A stretch of DNA of 64,000 nt from Capra hircus (GCF_001704415.2 NC_030811.1:6982722-7046721); one strand, 5' to 3'. Positions 22,780 to 34,612 are shown, counted from the stretch's first letter. Notes: generated by a model from the letters alone, not told the origin. Translations and numbers: made by a program.

Positions 22780-23300
22780 TTATTTTTTTTATTATCTACT
22801 ATCTGTATTTTCTTATTGACATAAATTTATTCATAAAATTCTTTTAAAAAATTTAAATCTCCTTTGAATATATAGTTATAATCCTTTTATAATGTTTAGT
22901 ATTTTCATTATATTCACTCTCTTTTTATTTCAATTGAATCATAATGATTCATTCCAAAGAATCAGCTTTAGTTTTTAAATTTTGATATGCTTTTTGTGTT
23001 GTCTTATAGTTCATTAATTTCTGTTCCTTTATTATTTCATTTTTTTTGAATTCTTTGGTTTTATTCAGCTCTTCTTTTTTAAATTGGCTTCTTATATTCG
23101 AGTATACATATTTAAGATTATTAAGTTCCCTCTAAATACTGCTGTAGCTTAATCCAAAAGTTTTATTTTGTTGTTATTCAGTTCTCCATGTAGTTTCATT
23201 CATTAAGGGAATTACAAATTGCTCTGATTTCTAATAAAATATAAAATTCCCTCTACTCCATTTTCACTTATATCTTTGAAATTTCAGTGAGAATGTATCA
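22780..23300 (-). mobile_element. Old L1 fragment (probable)
   Basis: T-rich antisense L1 text (CCTCTAAATACTGCTGTAGC, GCTTAATCCAAAAGTTT) resembling the middle of an ancient mammalian L1. Too diverged to subfamily by eye. Confidence 0.45.
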
Positions 23301-24994
23301 GTGAACAGGAGATATAAAGGTTGCTTAAGGACATACACAGGGGATGAAGGGGGGCAGGCACAGAATGGGGTGGGAGCCCTGGTTTATCCACACACGGCAC
23401 TGACTTGAACTTCACACCTGTTCTAACTGGGTGTCTTCCTTCAGCCTTTCCTGCAGGGCCAGGGCAGGGTGAAGTGCAGAGAAGCAGAAAAGAGGGGTGG
23501 GGTGGGATTCAAGTCTGAGATTCTCAGAACCCCCAGCAGGGCCCTACTCCCTGAAGAACTATCAGGTGCCTTTTCACCTGGCCAGTCCCTGTAACACAGG
23601 CTGGCTTCCTGCTTCTCTCCTCCCCTAGTCCCTGACTTCTGTTTCATGCATTCTGGGTCCCACACAAATCGCTGCTTTGTTTTACCCTCTATGTCCTGTG
23701 CTGAGACTCTACCCTCAACTAGGCTGAGATCTCCTCTTATAAACACCAGTGCCCAGAGCTAACCACATAGAAGGTGTGCAGTGAATACTGGTGTGAAGGA
23801 ATGTGATTAAATGGAACAAAATGGAAAGGCGAGGGAAGGGTGGGATGGACAGACCCTGTCCAGTCCATGAGCAGAGGCGGGACTTTCCACCAACTCCTGC
23901 AGGGAGCCCCTTGCTCATGAGGACTCTGGTGCAGACACCATGCCCTCCACGTCCCTTACGAGATATAAACTTGCTGACAAAGAATAGCCATGGGCAAAAA
24001 AATGTGTGAAATGCTCGTCTTGTGTGTGGATCCTGTTCTTTGGGCTGCCCCCACTGCACCCACACCCCATCCCTCCTTACAGTCTAACCAGGACCCCTTC
24101 CCTGACAGACATCCCCGGGCCTCCTCTTCTCTCACTGCTTCAGGTCCCCAGGGCTTCTTGAGCTGAGGTTTGAGTGATGCATTAAGGTCCCTTCTTGTCC
24201 TCCGTATCCAGGTTTTTCTGGCCAAAGCCTCAGGATCTCCTGACCAGGCTCCCTTGGTCTTCCAGAGCCAGATCATCTAGAAGGGCTACCTGAGGTGTGC
24301 CAGGAAGACACAAGCAATGGTTTCCACCCCCTCTCTCTTTGGGAACCAAGACACCAAAAGGGAGCTTGTGAGCTCTGGGTTTGCAGGGGTGAAGACTGGG
24401 AGATGAGGCCTTGCCCTAGGGAATAGAGTCTCACACATGAGGATGAGAAGATAAGTCAGATATTCTAGAGAATTCACCCACGGCTTTTCCTGGTCACAGA
24501 TCAAGATACGGGTGTTCTCATCACAGAGTGATAGCAGGCAGTTTGCAATGCCCTATCCTGAAAGCTAGTGCCTCTGCTCGACTCTTTGGGACCCTCAGAC
24601 TCATCAGTTCTGGAATCGGTTGGGACCCAAAACCAGAACTGAAGGAAACAGTATTCTCATAGGGTTGGGTTTCAGACTCCCTGATGTAGTGAGGCAAGGA
24701 ACTGGAGTCAAGAGTGTTAAAAAATACATCGTGTGAATCTAAATGTCCATCAACAGGTGAATGGATAAATCTGTCAATTCCAGCCAAGAAGTATGATCTG
24801 TGACATATAGGGGGAGTCTCTTGAGCAACAGACATGGAATAAAGCTGAGCTGCATAATCTTGATTTGGTAAGTGGTGACTGAAGAAGCAAAACAGGGACA
24901 AGTGGGAAGTTACCATGTATTCACAAAAACTCCTATTTTTCTCTCAATTCCCCATTATTTTTCCTTACTCTGCCCACTCCACTTCCCTTGTTCA
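23301..24994. other. Gene-free unique sequence
   Basis: More GC-rich than its surroundings, with several open frames of 60-130 codons on the minus strand. None has a recognisable domain, and they lie on overlapping frames. A short L1-like piece (AAATGTCCATCAACAGGTGA) lies near 24,740. Confidence 0.4.
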
Positions 24995-25905
24995 GTAAAG
25001 ATTTACTGAGCAAGGCCCTGACCATCAGAACAAGACCCAGTTTCCCCCAAAGTCAGTCTCTCCCATTAGGAAGCTTCCATAAGCTCTTATCCTTATCCTT
25101 CAGAGGGAAGACAGAATGAAAGCCACAATCACAGAAAACTAATCAAACTGATCACATGGACCACAGCCTTGTCTAACTCAATGAAACTATGAGCCATGCT
25201 GTGTAGGGCCACCCAAGATGGACGGGTCATGATGGAGAGTTCTGATAAAATGTGATCCACTGGAGAAGGGAATGGCAACCACTTCAGTATTCTTGCTTTG
25301 AGAACCACAGGAACAGTAAGAAAAGGCAAAATGATAGGATACTGAAAGAGGAACTCCCCAGGTCAGTAGGTGCCCAATATGCTACTGGAGATTAGTGGGG
25401 AAATAACTCTGGAAAGAATGAAGGGATGGAGCCAAAGCAAAAACAACACCCCGCTGTGGGTGTGACTGGTGATAGAAGCAAGGTCCGATGCTGTAAAGAG
25501 CAATATTGCATAGGAACCTGGAATGTCAGGTCCATGAATCAAGGCAAATTGGAAGTGGTCAAAGAGGAGATGGCAAGAGTGAATGTTGCCATTCTAGGAA
25601 TCAGTGAACTAAAATGGACTAGAATGGGTAAATTTAACTCAGATGACCGTTATTTATACTACTGTGGGCAGGAATCCCTTAGAAGAAATGGAGTAGCCGC
25701 CATGGTCAACAAAAGAGTCCAAAATACAGTACTTGGATGCAATCTAACAAACAACAGAATGATCTCTGTTCATCTCCAAGGCAAACCATTCAGTATCATA
25801 GCAATCCAAGTCTATGCCCCAACCAGTAATGCTGAAGAAGCTGAAGTTGAACGGTTCTATGAAGACCTACAAGACCTTTTAGCATTAACACCCTCCCAAA
25901 AAAGA
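24995..25905 (+). mobile_element. BovB LINE 5' fragment
   Basis: Leader from about 24,995, then the endonuclease N-terminus (frame 25,426-25,917: IGTWNVRSMNQGKLEVVKEE, ILGISELKW, YAPTSN). It stops at about 25,905, where minus-strand L1 sequence begins. Confidence 0.9.
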
Positions 25906-27015
25906 TTTCATACATAGTAGTGTGTATATTTCAATCCCAATTTCCCAATTCATCCTACTCCCCCATCCCCCCTTGGTATCCATAAGTTTGTTCACTATAT
26001 CTGTGTCCCTATTTCTGCTTTGCTAATAAATTCATCTGCATGACTTTTCTAGATTCCATATATTGATATTATACAATATTTGTTTCCTGACTTACTTCAC
26101 TCTGTGTGACAGTCTCTAGGTCTATCCACGTCTCTGCAAATGGCACTGTTTCATTTCTTTCTGTGGCTGAGTAACATCCCAGTGTATCTATGTACTACAT
26201 CTTTTTTATCCATTCCTTTGCTGATGAACATGTAGATTGCTTCCCTGTCCTGCTTATTGTAAACAGTGTGGCAAGGAACATTGGGGTGTATGTATCTTTT
26301 TGAATTACAGCTTTGCCCGAATCAGGCACAGGGGTGGGATTTCTGGGTCATATGATAGTTCTATTTTTAGTTTTGTGAGGCACCTCCATACTCTTCTCCA
26401 TAGTGACTGTGCCAGTTTACATTCCCACCAACAGTGTAGGAAGATTCCCTTTTCTCCACACCCTCTTTAGCACTTATTGTTTGTAGATTTTTTTGATGAT
26501 GGCCATTCTGTTCAGTGTGAGGTGATACCTGATTACAGTTTTGACTTGCATTTCCTGAATAATTAGTGATGCTGAACACGTTTCCTTGCCATCTGTATGT
26601 CTTCTTTGCAGAAATGTCTGTTTAGGTCTTCTGCTCATTTTTTTGATTGAGTTACTTGGTTTTTGATATGAAGTTGCATGAGCTGTTTGTATATCATGGA
26701 GTTTACTCTTTTGTCAGTTGCTTCATTTGCAAATGTTTTCTTCCATTCTGAGGGTTGCCCTTTCATTTCATTTATGGATTCCTTTGCTATGCAAAAGCTT
26801 TTGCATTTAATTAGGTCCCATTTGCTTATGTTTGTTTTTATTTTCATTACTCTAGGAGGTGTGTCAAAAAAGATCTTGCTAAGATTTATGTCAAACAGTG
26901 TCCTGTCTATGTTTTCCTCTAAGGGTTTTATACTTCTGGGCCTTACAGTTAGGTCTTTGGTCCGTTTTGATTTTACTTTTGTGTAAGACGTTAGGTCAAT
27001 TTTTTTTTTTTTTGC
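25906..27015 (-). mobile_element. L1 LINE 3' end
   Basis: Antisense L1 3' UTR and ORF2 C-terminus, more diverged than the copies at 5.5 and 47.3 kb. The minus strand shows broken pieces such as KWDLIKCKSF and NEATDKRVNSMIYKQ. It ends in a T-run near 27,000-27,014. Confidence 0.85.
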
Positions 27016-27679
27016 TCTGGGAGCCTCAATGTGATAGTGACAATGTTGCCTTTTCTATACAAGTGAATAAGTATTTGCTTATTCCAGCAATCAAATATTT
27101 TGAGATTTTTTTTCTAAATTTGTCTTTAACCTCTTTTAAATATCTTCCCAAATGATGTAGTGTTTTGTTTTAATTATTATTTTGGGTCATAATGATTTCT
27201 ATACCTTACACTCAGTCTCCTTCTTGGTCCAATTCTTGTTTACTTTGTATTTCCTTTCACACTTTATCGCATGAAGTTTACTTCAAAAATAGACTCAAAT
27301 CGTGTATATCTCTTGACTTTCGACGTCTGAAAACACCTAACATCTGTTCTTCCACGCGCTGGTGAAATAGCTCAAGGATACACTGAAGAGAACAGCGTAT
27401 CACTCCTCAGAAATCACACACATACACGCCTTCTAAGAACAGACTTCCCAACCCCAAGAAACAAAAGGCAAAGAACAGTGGCTCTGTGGCTCCCAGCTCT
27501 GCGGAGTTTCTGGAAAGGAGGACGACGGCTCCACTCTAATCTGCTCCACACCTGGCTCCAGTTTTCACGAAGGTAGAGAAGTCCTCCGCGAAAAGTCTGT
27601 GATTCTTTCTTGCGCCAAAGAAAATAACTAGCTTTCTAAGTTGATCTCTTTGGAGGTGCTTTCAAGGGGAGACTGGGAT
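27016..27679. other. Upstream of CpG island, no gene seen
   Basis: AT-rich to about 27,300, then mixed composition leading into the CpG island. No coding frame or repeat recognised. Confidence 0.4.
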
Positions 27680-28060
27680 CAGAGTGGTCTCTTTTCACCC
27701 ATGTTAAAGAGGAAATGGGAGGGGGCGAGGCGCTCGCGGTCTTAGAGGGCAAGCATCCCTTGGGGGTGCACACGCTGCGAACTCGCCGCTGTCCGGTTTC
27801 CGCGGCAGTAGTTTCGCGCCGCCCGGAGGACAGGAGGCGCGCGCGCTCCGGCAGCCCTGCTTTCCTTCTTGCCCTGCTTTCCTTCTTGCCCTGCAGTCGT
27901 ACCCTGCAGCCTTCGGCCGCGCGCTCCCGCCGACCCGCCGGCACCCAGCCCGCAGAGCCGAGCCTGGTAAGGGGACCCTGCGGGGGTCCCTGCGTCCTGG
28001 AGGATTGGGAGCGGGGCGAAGAGGGAGGGTTCTGGAGGCCGCGGTTGAGTCAGGGCTACT
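27680..28060 (+). promoter_or_regulatory. CpG island; possible promoter and non-coding exon 1
   Basis: The only clearly CpG-dense segment of the window (runs such as GGCGCGCGCGCTCCGG and CGGCCGCGCGCTCCCGCC). A consensus-like splice donor, GCCTG|GTAAGG, lies with GT at 27,967-27,968. The next acceptor-like site upstream of coding sequence on this strand is the GIMAP5-like exon at 32,448, so this may be its first exon and promoter; the link is inference. A 17-nt direct tandem repeat (TTTCCTTCTTGCCCTGC) lies at 27,861-27,894. No TATA box is evident. Confidence 0.5.
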
Positions 28061-28313
28061 GATTTCTGGTGGGACCTCGAAGTGGTTCCATGCTTCTGGG
28101 GTCTCCTGTCAGTGAAACCAGGAACCGGTGGAAAGCGTTAGGGACACCAGCAGGCTCCCAGTGGGAACCAAACGGATTTGGGAACCGCTCACCCCGCGTT
28201 CCCGCCCATCGTTTTCCACAGCCCTGCAGTCTTTTATGTCTAGTTGCCTACTTCTTAGCTCTTTTGATTTTCATTAAGCTTCACAGCGTTTCATAAAGCT
28301 TCGCTAATATTCT

Positions 28314-28498
28314 CAGATGCTGGGAAAGATTGAAGGCAAAAGGAGATTGGGGAGGCAGGAGATGAGATGGTTAGATAGCATCTCGGACTCATTGGTCATG
28401 AATTAAACAAACTTCGGGAGATAGTGGAGGACAGGAAAGCCTGGGGTGCTGCAGCCCATGGGGTCGCAAAGAACTGGACAGGACTGAGCGACTGAACA
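28314..28498 (+). mobile_element. BovB 3'-end fragment
   Basis: Matches the last about 190 bases of BovB (GATGCTGGGAAAGATTGAAG to GGTCGCAAAGAACTGGAC and GAGCGACTGAACAATAA). Confidence 0.85.
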
Positions 28499-30639
28499 AT
28501 AATTTGACACATTGAGAAAACTGAAACTCACAAGATGCCCTAACTAGGTAGAGCGAACATTTTAAGTTTTACCTTCGTAACTTCACCCATACCACCCCCG
28601 CCCCGTCCCTGACAAGCACCACCTCCCAGAGAAGCCTGCTGCAGGAATCCATTCCTAGGGCTCCACATGACAAGAACCCTCACTGAGCCACGTTCCCAAC
28701 GAAACCTCTCAGTAGACATTGTTCCAAGACCTTGATCTTCTGAAAGCCACCGCATTCTTCCCCAGATAGCCACGTTTCCTACCACACGATGTAGAATTCG
28801 ACGCTAGGGCAGAAAGACCCCAGCGTGTATGTACAGGAACCATCCCTTGGTCTACTGTCAACCCCTTGTGAAAGCCGTGTTATGAAATCGTGATGCTAAA
28901 CTGTGAAACCAGTGATGCTGGGAAATAGAGGGACTCAAGCAGATGGGGAAGGAGAGACTCATGAATAAGGCAGACGAAAAAATTTTTACCTTTCCTAAAA
29001 CAGCAGGAGAGAGCCTACTTTCTAGTGGTTTGATAAAATGAGATAGCATCAAGATAACATCAGGTTCATCCAATTTAAAGATCAGAAGGTATATGATGTT
29101 CATTTGCGTCAACCTCCTCCCTAAGCTAGATCCCCCTGCTGTTCCTGTCAGATATCTGTATAATCTCTGTTCCCACAGCTCTCTCTTGATTCCTGATCCC
29201 ATGTCAGGAAGATTAGGGTTTTCTTTGTGGAGAAGAAATCTGCCTCCACTCTTCATTCCCCAACTTTTGTCTGTTCTGCAATTGACACGTGTCACGTTGC
29301 TTCAGGTTTACAATGCTTCCGGATGTCTTCCTCGGCTTGATTCAGTTCTTTTAATATCCTGTCATTTCAGCATTTCCATCTATATCCTTTCTGACTAGCC
29401 TCTGAACACTTTGGTATTTGTTAAATATCTGCCCCCAAAAATCTGTTCCTCGGTGAGACGTGTTTCCCCTTGGCAACCTGACCCACTCAGAAGATGCTTC
29501 AGGGGACGCTGCTGCACCTCTGCCCCCCAATTCGGGACTTTGATGGTGTTTTGTGGCAGCCACAGAGCCCCATTTGGGTCACACTGATCATCAAGTCATG
29601 TAAAAACACCAGATTGTTTAAACTGAAATCTTTCCATTCTGAGCAACTTCTGTCCCCTATGATTTTATGTTTGAATAGTCTTTTTTTAAAAAAGGGGGCA
29701 CACAAGATTTTGCAATACAGTTCTCTTTGTTGGTTTTAGGGCAAGCTTCCAGTCTAACTGCTTCAGTTTGTGACCTGACCATGGATGGCAACATGGTATA
29801 TAGTGTTCCAAAAGGCTCAATGGCTTTATCTTCACTTCTCCTCCCTGATGAATCTAGGAGAATATATGCAGGCAAAATGAGCCAGTTTTTGTTCTTAGCT
29901 CCATGACTTGTGTGAACACAGGCATGTTAGTTGAGACTCAGTTTCTTAATATTTTAATAGAAACTTTAATACCTATCTCAATCACATCATAGGGAATTAG
30001 GGCAAACAATTAAAATAATGGATATGAAAGAAAAATTGAAAATTATAAACGATGGTGAAGTTCATTATCAACATTGTTATGACTGTCATCATTGTCTTTA
30101 CTACTTCAATATACTGGTTCCAATAGAAAATGTCATCTGAGATAGAAAAGATGTCAGAGAATTTGAACAATTTTAGCAAAAGCTGGAGTATAATTTACTA
30201 GAGGTAAGGACACCAAGTGGGAGAAGGTGGTAAGGAAAATGGTCTTCTCGGGGGTTAAGGAAAGGAAAGGGGTGCAGGAGGGAAAGGAAAGGAAAGAATT
30301 TATTTTAGTATATTCTGATAGTGTGACAGGGGATGGTTTCCTCAATGAGGACCATTGCTATTCATCCTGACTGAGTGAATAGAAAAATGTGTAAAGGTAG
30401 AAATAAGAAATTTGCTGAATAGCAAATCAACTATGAAAATAATTTTTGATTCAATGTTAATCAATAAAATGCAAGTTTAAACCAATTAAGACATCCTACT
30501 GCATGCCCAGCAGGGTGAACAAAAAATTAAAAATCTAGTATTACCAAGTGTAGGCGAAGATTTGCGGGATGCTGGTACGTGGCTGCTGCCAGCATGACTC
30601 AGCACAAGTTTCCTGGAGTCAGATTTGGCAACATCTAGT
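28499..30639. other. Probable intron or intergenic DNA, no gene recognised
   Basis: Mixed unique sequence with short frames on both strands (for example 28,858-29,295 minus) that carry no known domain. If the CpG island is exon 1 of the GIMAP5-like gene, this lies in its first intron. Confidence 0.4.
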
Positions 30640-30820
30640 CAGATGGAGCGACTTCACTTTCACTTTTCACTTTCATGCATTAGAGAAGGAAATGGCAACC
30701 CACTCCAGTGTTCTTGCCTGGAGAATCCCAGGGACAGCGAAGCCTGGTGGGCTGCAGTCTATGGGGTCACAGAGTCGGACAGGACTGATGCGACTTAGCA
30801 GCAGCAGCAGAAGCAACAGT
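30640..30820 (+). mobile_element. Bov-tA-type SINE with (AGC)n
   Basis: Body GAGAAGGAAATGGCAACCCA to GTCGGACAGGACTGATGCGA, ending in the AGCAGCAGCAGCAG microsatellite common at the end of this SINE. The tRNA-like head is missing. Confidence 0.85.
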
Positions 30821-31321
30821 CAGGCGGAAGTTGGACATTCTAGAGAGATTGTCATGTTGGTAGTAGCACTACTGTTGGTAGTAACAAAGATGCATTTGGA
30901 ACACCAAATGTTTGTTAAGAAAGAACTGGATAAAATGTTGCATAAATAATGTCACTTCTGTAAAAAAGTAAAATACCAAAAAGTACTGTATCTTAACTTA
31001 GATAGATGTGTATGTACAAGTGTAAGTACACAAATGAGATAGACACATAAACCTCTCAGAATATTGTTTGCGTCTAAAAGGAGAGGGAGAATGAGACTCA
31101 GGGTTGGGGGAGTCAAAAAGTAAATAAATGAAACTATATGTGTAAAGTTTTAACTTTCTCAATCAAACTGAACAGCAGTAATAAAAATGCCAAATTCTGA
31201 GGTTTGTTCATTGCACATCGTGGAATTTGTTTTATTCCTCAGTGTATTTATTTCTCTTCTTAAAATATTTGTTTTATAACTGCATAATCTTTAAAACTGA
31301 ATAAATAAAATATAGGCTCAG
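30821..31321. other. No gene recognised
   Basis: A stretch from about 30,900 to 31,160 (GAAAGAACTGGATAAAATG, AAGTAAATAAATGAAACTA) may be an old non-coding repeat tail. Nothing else seen. Confidence 0.35.
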
Positions 31322-31536
31322 TGATGGTGGTTTAGTTGCTAAGTTGAGTCTGACTCTTGTGACCCCATGGACTATATATAGCCTGCCAGGCTTCTCTGCC
31401 CATAGGATTCTCCAGGCAAGAATACTGGAGTGGGTAACCATTCCCTTCTCCAGGGGATCTTCCCAACCCAGGAATTGAACTCAGTTCTCCTGCATTGCAA
31501 GCCCATTCTTTACCAACTGAACTATGAGTGAAGCCC
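31322..31536 (-). mobile_element. Bov-tA SINE with target-site duplication
   Basis: Complete reverse-complement element flanked by a perfect 10-bp repeat ATAGGCTCAG at 31,312-31,321 and 31,537-31,546. Confidence 0.9.
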
Positions 31537-31546
31537 ATAGGCTCAG

Positions 31547-32447
31547 AGTTCATCTTATTTATAATTGAAGATTTCGTGATTGCCTTTTCCAATGCATGCT
31601 TACCTTTTCTAGCACCAAGAATGACACAATAGTATGCTTCATCTGAATGAAACATTTATCTCCATGGTTTTGCCAATTTCTGCTTATGTCTACAGGGATT
31701 TTTAAGTTGTTATTGGGAGACCCACAAGGAAAGACATTTGATTTAAAACAGAGAAGGCAATGACTTTATCCTGAATTTGTCCCGAATGTTGCTGCTGTCC
31801 CTCAGTCAGGGCACCAGTTTCTCTCCCCCCAGCTGCTCAGAGGGAAGGAGGTGGTGACCATGTTCGGGCCTCTTCCCCTTCTCCCTCTCATGTCCATCCT
31901 CAAAGGAGCCCTGGACCCCAATTCCACACTCCCACTGGAAGGTGATTTGTACAGTCCCCTTTGCCACTGGGATATCCATCTGATACAAAGAGTTTCTGGG
32001 ACTGGAAATGCCCAGTACTTCAAACAAACCACTATTCATTTACATCAAGGCAACATTTATTCTCTAGTCTAGCAAATTTGCTTTGATTCCAGTAATAATA
32101 ACAAATAATTTTAAAGTCTTGCTTCTTATTCCATAGAAGAAGGCTTTCTTTATTTCATGCCTTTTCAGCTTGAAGGGAGATAATCAACTGATGTGTATTC
32201 AAACATTTCTTGCTTTCCTGTAGAATGAGGAAGAAAAGCAAGAGTTCACTGTGTTAATAACCTAGCATCACCTGACTTGCTTAAAGCTCTATATGGATAT
32301 TTGAAAATAAAACATGTTAGAAAATTAGCAATGCAAATGGTTCATCTGAGGATAATTGTTCTCGGCTGTCTGAATTGGAGGGGTTCTCAGGTCTTATCAA
32401 CTCCTATAAGGACACTTGCTTTTATTCCTTTCCTCTTTTTATTCTAG
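31547..32447. other. Probable 5' intron of GIMAP5-like gene
   Basis: No coding exon recognised. The last bases form a polypyrimidine tract and AG (32,446-32,447) before the first coding exon. 31,800-32,010 is GC-richer, with frames on both strands but no known domain. Confidence 0.4.
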
Positions 32448-32453
32448 AAGTGA

Positions 32454-34249
32454 ATGGAAGGGCTGCAGAGGAGCAGATATGGAACCATGGCTGAAGGTAA
32501 GAAACCCTCCAAATTCTCAAGAGCTCTGGACACCTGGAGACAGTTACTGTCTTCCCTCCTCCACTCCCTGACCTCAAACACTGAGACAGAAGAGAAACCC
32601 AGCTACTTTAAACTGCAGGAGAAAAAGGCAGCTATCGCGTTCTTTATCTTCCCTACTGTCATCACACCCTACACACCTGAGCATGACACCCTGACCCCTG
32701 TGGTGATGTATGGGAAATGTGGAAATAAAACTTCAAGTCAGAAGTCAGTGGATTTGGAACCAAATTGTGGAAATGATATCTTCCCCTGCCTGTGCTCAGC
32801 TTGAAAAGAGGAAAAGTTCCCCAGAGAGATTCAGTAATCCTGTTTGAAAAATAAAATTTCAGAATACTTTAGTAAGGGAAGAACTGACACAGTAAAAGGA
32901 ACAAAATAACAGATTTTAGGGGCCTAGAATGAACCCAATTCATGTGGGCTCGTAAGAACTCCAGAAGTCCGTGGATTCTCACTCTTCATCTCTTGAAAAT
33001 TTTAGCTCTTGGCACAGCATCACCCTTGCCAACTCTTGCTGTTGTTTGTTGTCTTTCAGTCACTATGTCATGTCCAACTCTTTGCAACCCCATGGACAGC
33101 AGCCCACCAAGCTCCTCTGTCCATGGGCTTTTCCAGGCAAGAACACTGCAGCAGCTTGCCATGTCCTCCTCCAGGGAGCCTTCCCAACCCAGGGATCAAA
33201 CCTGTGTTCCATGTCTCTTGCATTGGCAGGCGGGTTCTTTCCCACTAGCACCACCTGGGAAGCCCATCGCCAACTATACCTCAAGAAAAAATACAAGCTT
33301 TAAAAAAGAATCACAAACTTAGTAAAACAGGGGAAATCCTTTTTTTTTTTTTTTTTTTTTTACAGGCGGGATAGAACATCAGGGCTTTGAACCTTCCTCC
33401 TCCTTGAGGATCATCCTGGTAGGCAAAACAGGCAGCGGGAAAAGTGCAACCGGGAACAGCATCCTCTGCCAGCCTGTGTTTGAGTCCAAGCTGGGGGCCC
33501 AGTCGGTGACCAGGAAGTGTCAGAGGGCAACAGGCATGTGGAATGGGAGGAGCATCCTGGTGGTGGACACGCCCCCCATCTTCGAGTCCAGGGCCCAGGA
33601 TCAAGAGGTCTATGAGAATATCGGAGCCTGTTATCTGCTGTCGGTGCCAGGGCCCCACGTGCTGCTGCTGGTGACCCAGCTGGGGTGCTTCACCGAGCAG
33701 GACGCGGTGGCTGCGACCAGGGTGAAGGAGGTCTTTGGGGCAGGAGCCGAGAGATACATGGTCATCCTCTTCACTCACAAGGAGGATTTGGCGGGCGGAT
33801 CCTTGGATGAGTACGTGGCAAACACAGACAACCTCAGGCTGAGGAGCCTGGTCCAGAAGTGCGGACGGAGGTACTGTGCCTTCAACAACCGGGCCTCCGG
33901 GGATGAGCAGAGAGAGCAGCTGACCCAGCTGATGACCGTGATCGAGGGGCTGGAGCGGGAGCACCAGGGCGCCTTCCTCACCAACGAGCTCTTCTTTGAT
34001 GCACAGATGCTGAGACAGATAAGGGGTGGAGCCCATGGAGAAGGTCTGAGGCGCTACCTGGAAAAGGTATGGCTGCAGGTTGCAAAGCAAAAGCAAGACC
34101 TGAGAGAGGGTGAGAGAAACGGTGCCTTCAAGGTGCTCCTCCGACTCAAAGCCTGGATCGTTTCTCATGCCAAAATATTTGTTCTTGTCCTATGCCTTTT
34201 GATTTTTCTTGCCATTGTAATTAGCTTGTATAGTACACATCAACGTTGA
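32454..34249 (+). CDS. GIMAP5: GIMAP5-like membrane-anchored GTPase, two coding exons
   Basis: Coding exon 1 is 32,454-32,496 (exon start 32,448; donor GT at 32,497). It encodes MEGLQRSRYGTMAEG, which closely resembles the GIMAP5 N-terminus. Exon 2 is 33,366-34,249 after a T20-rich tract and CAG. The phase-1 junction joins cleanly, giving 308 residues, essentially the length of human GIMAP5 (307). Visible: G1 GKTGSGKS (34-41), DTPP at the G3 position (82-85), HVLLLVTQLG, THKED (151-155), FNNRA near G5, and a C-terminal membrane segment (about 285-303, IFVLVLCLLIFLAIVISLY) followed by five residues. GIMAP5 is known to sit on lysosomal and multivesicular membranes and is needed for T-cell survival. 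Oddities: Cys in SILCQP where relatives have Gly, and Pro in G3. The intron carries a SINE. A second copy starts mid-exon at 60,151. GIMAP3 is the alternative name to exclude. Confidence 0.88.
33037..33265 (-). mobile_element. Bov-tA SINE in GIMAP5-like intron
   Basis: Reverse-complement SINE ending in CACCTGGGAAGCCC. It lies in the intron between the two coding exons and about 100 bases before the exon 2 acceptor. Confidence 0.85.
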
Positions 34250-34410
34250 GCATTTTCAGATGACAGCTGCCCTCGGCTTCCACCTTTTCAGAGTCGGCAT
34301 ACCTATCTGTGTTGATCAGAAACTTTGTTTGCTTTTTACATAATTTCATTTTCAATTTTGCTTCCTTGCATCAGACACACCATCCCTTTTCTTCGGTTCC
34401 TTTTTAGGTA

Positions 34411-34416
34411 AATAAA
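34411..34416 (+). terminator. Candidate polyadenylation signal of GIMAP5-like gene
   Basis: AATAAA 162 bases after the stop codon, followed about 30 bases on by the GT-rich TTCTGTTGTGTT. The same arrangement is kept at 61,132-61,137 in the second copy. Confidence 0.55.
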
Positions 34417-34475
34417 ATCCAGAAGGAAAGAAATTTCCCCTTTCTGTTGTGTTAAAAATGGTGAAGGTGGAAACT

Positions 34476-34612
34476 TCCCTGGCAGTCCAGTGGTTAAGAC
34501 TGCTTTCAATGCAAAGGGTGCAGGTTCAATCCCTGGCTGAGAAACTAAGATCCTATATGCTGTGCAGCCAAAAATTGAAGCAAACAAATAAATTTAAGAG
34601 CAAAATCTTTTC
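34476..34612 (+). mobile_element. CHR-type SINE
   Basis: ACTTCCCTGGCAGTCCAGTGG, then GGTTCAATCCCTGGCTGAGA and an AAATAAAT-rich tail. A duplicate with a few substitutions is at 61,197-61,333. Confidence 0.85.

Noticed and set aside
23441..24916. A run of minus-strand frames of 70-130 codons that might be exons of one gene
   Set aside because: No domain is recognised, the frames overlap one another in different phases, and I see no convincing series of donor and acceptor sites.
27715..28062. A 115-codon frame across the CpG island
   Set aside because: GC-rich DNA yields long chance frames. It overlaps a minus-strand frame of similar length and has no recognisable domain.
30797..30812. AGC repeat as a trinucleotide expansion
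   Set aside because: It is the short microsatellite commonly found at the end of Bov-tA-type SINEs, with about five units only.
33311..34168. A 285-codon minus-strand frame opposite the GIMAP5-like exon, repeated at 60,014-60,889
   Set aside because: It is the antisense shadow of a GC-rich coding exon. The predicted protein has no domain, and in the second copy it runs into error-rich sequence.
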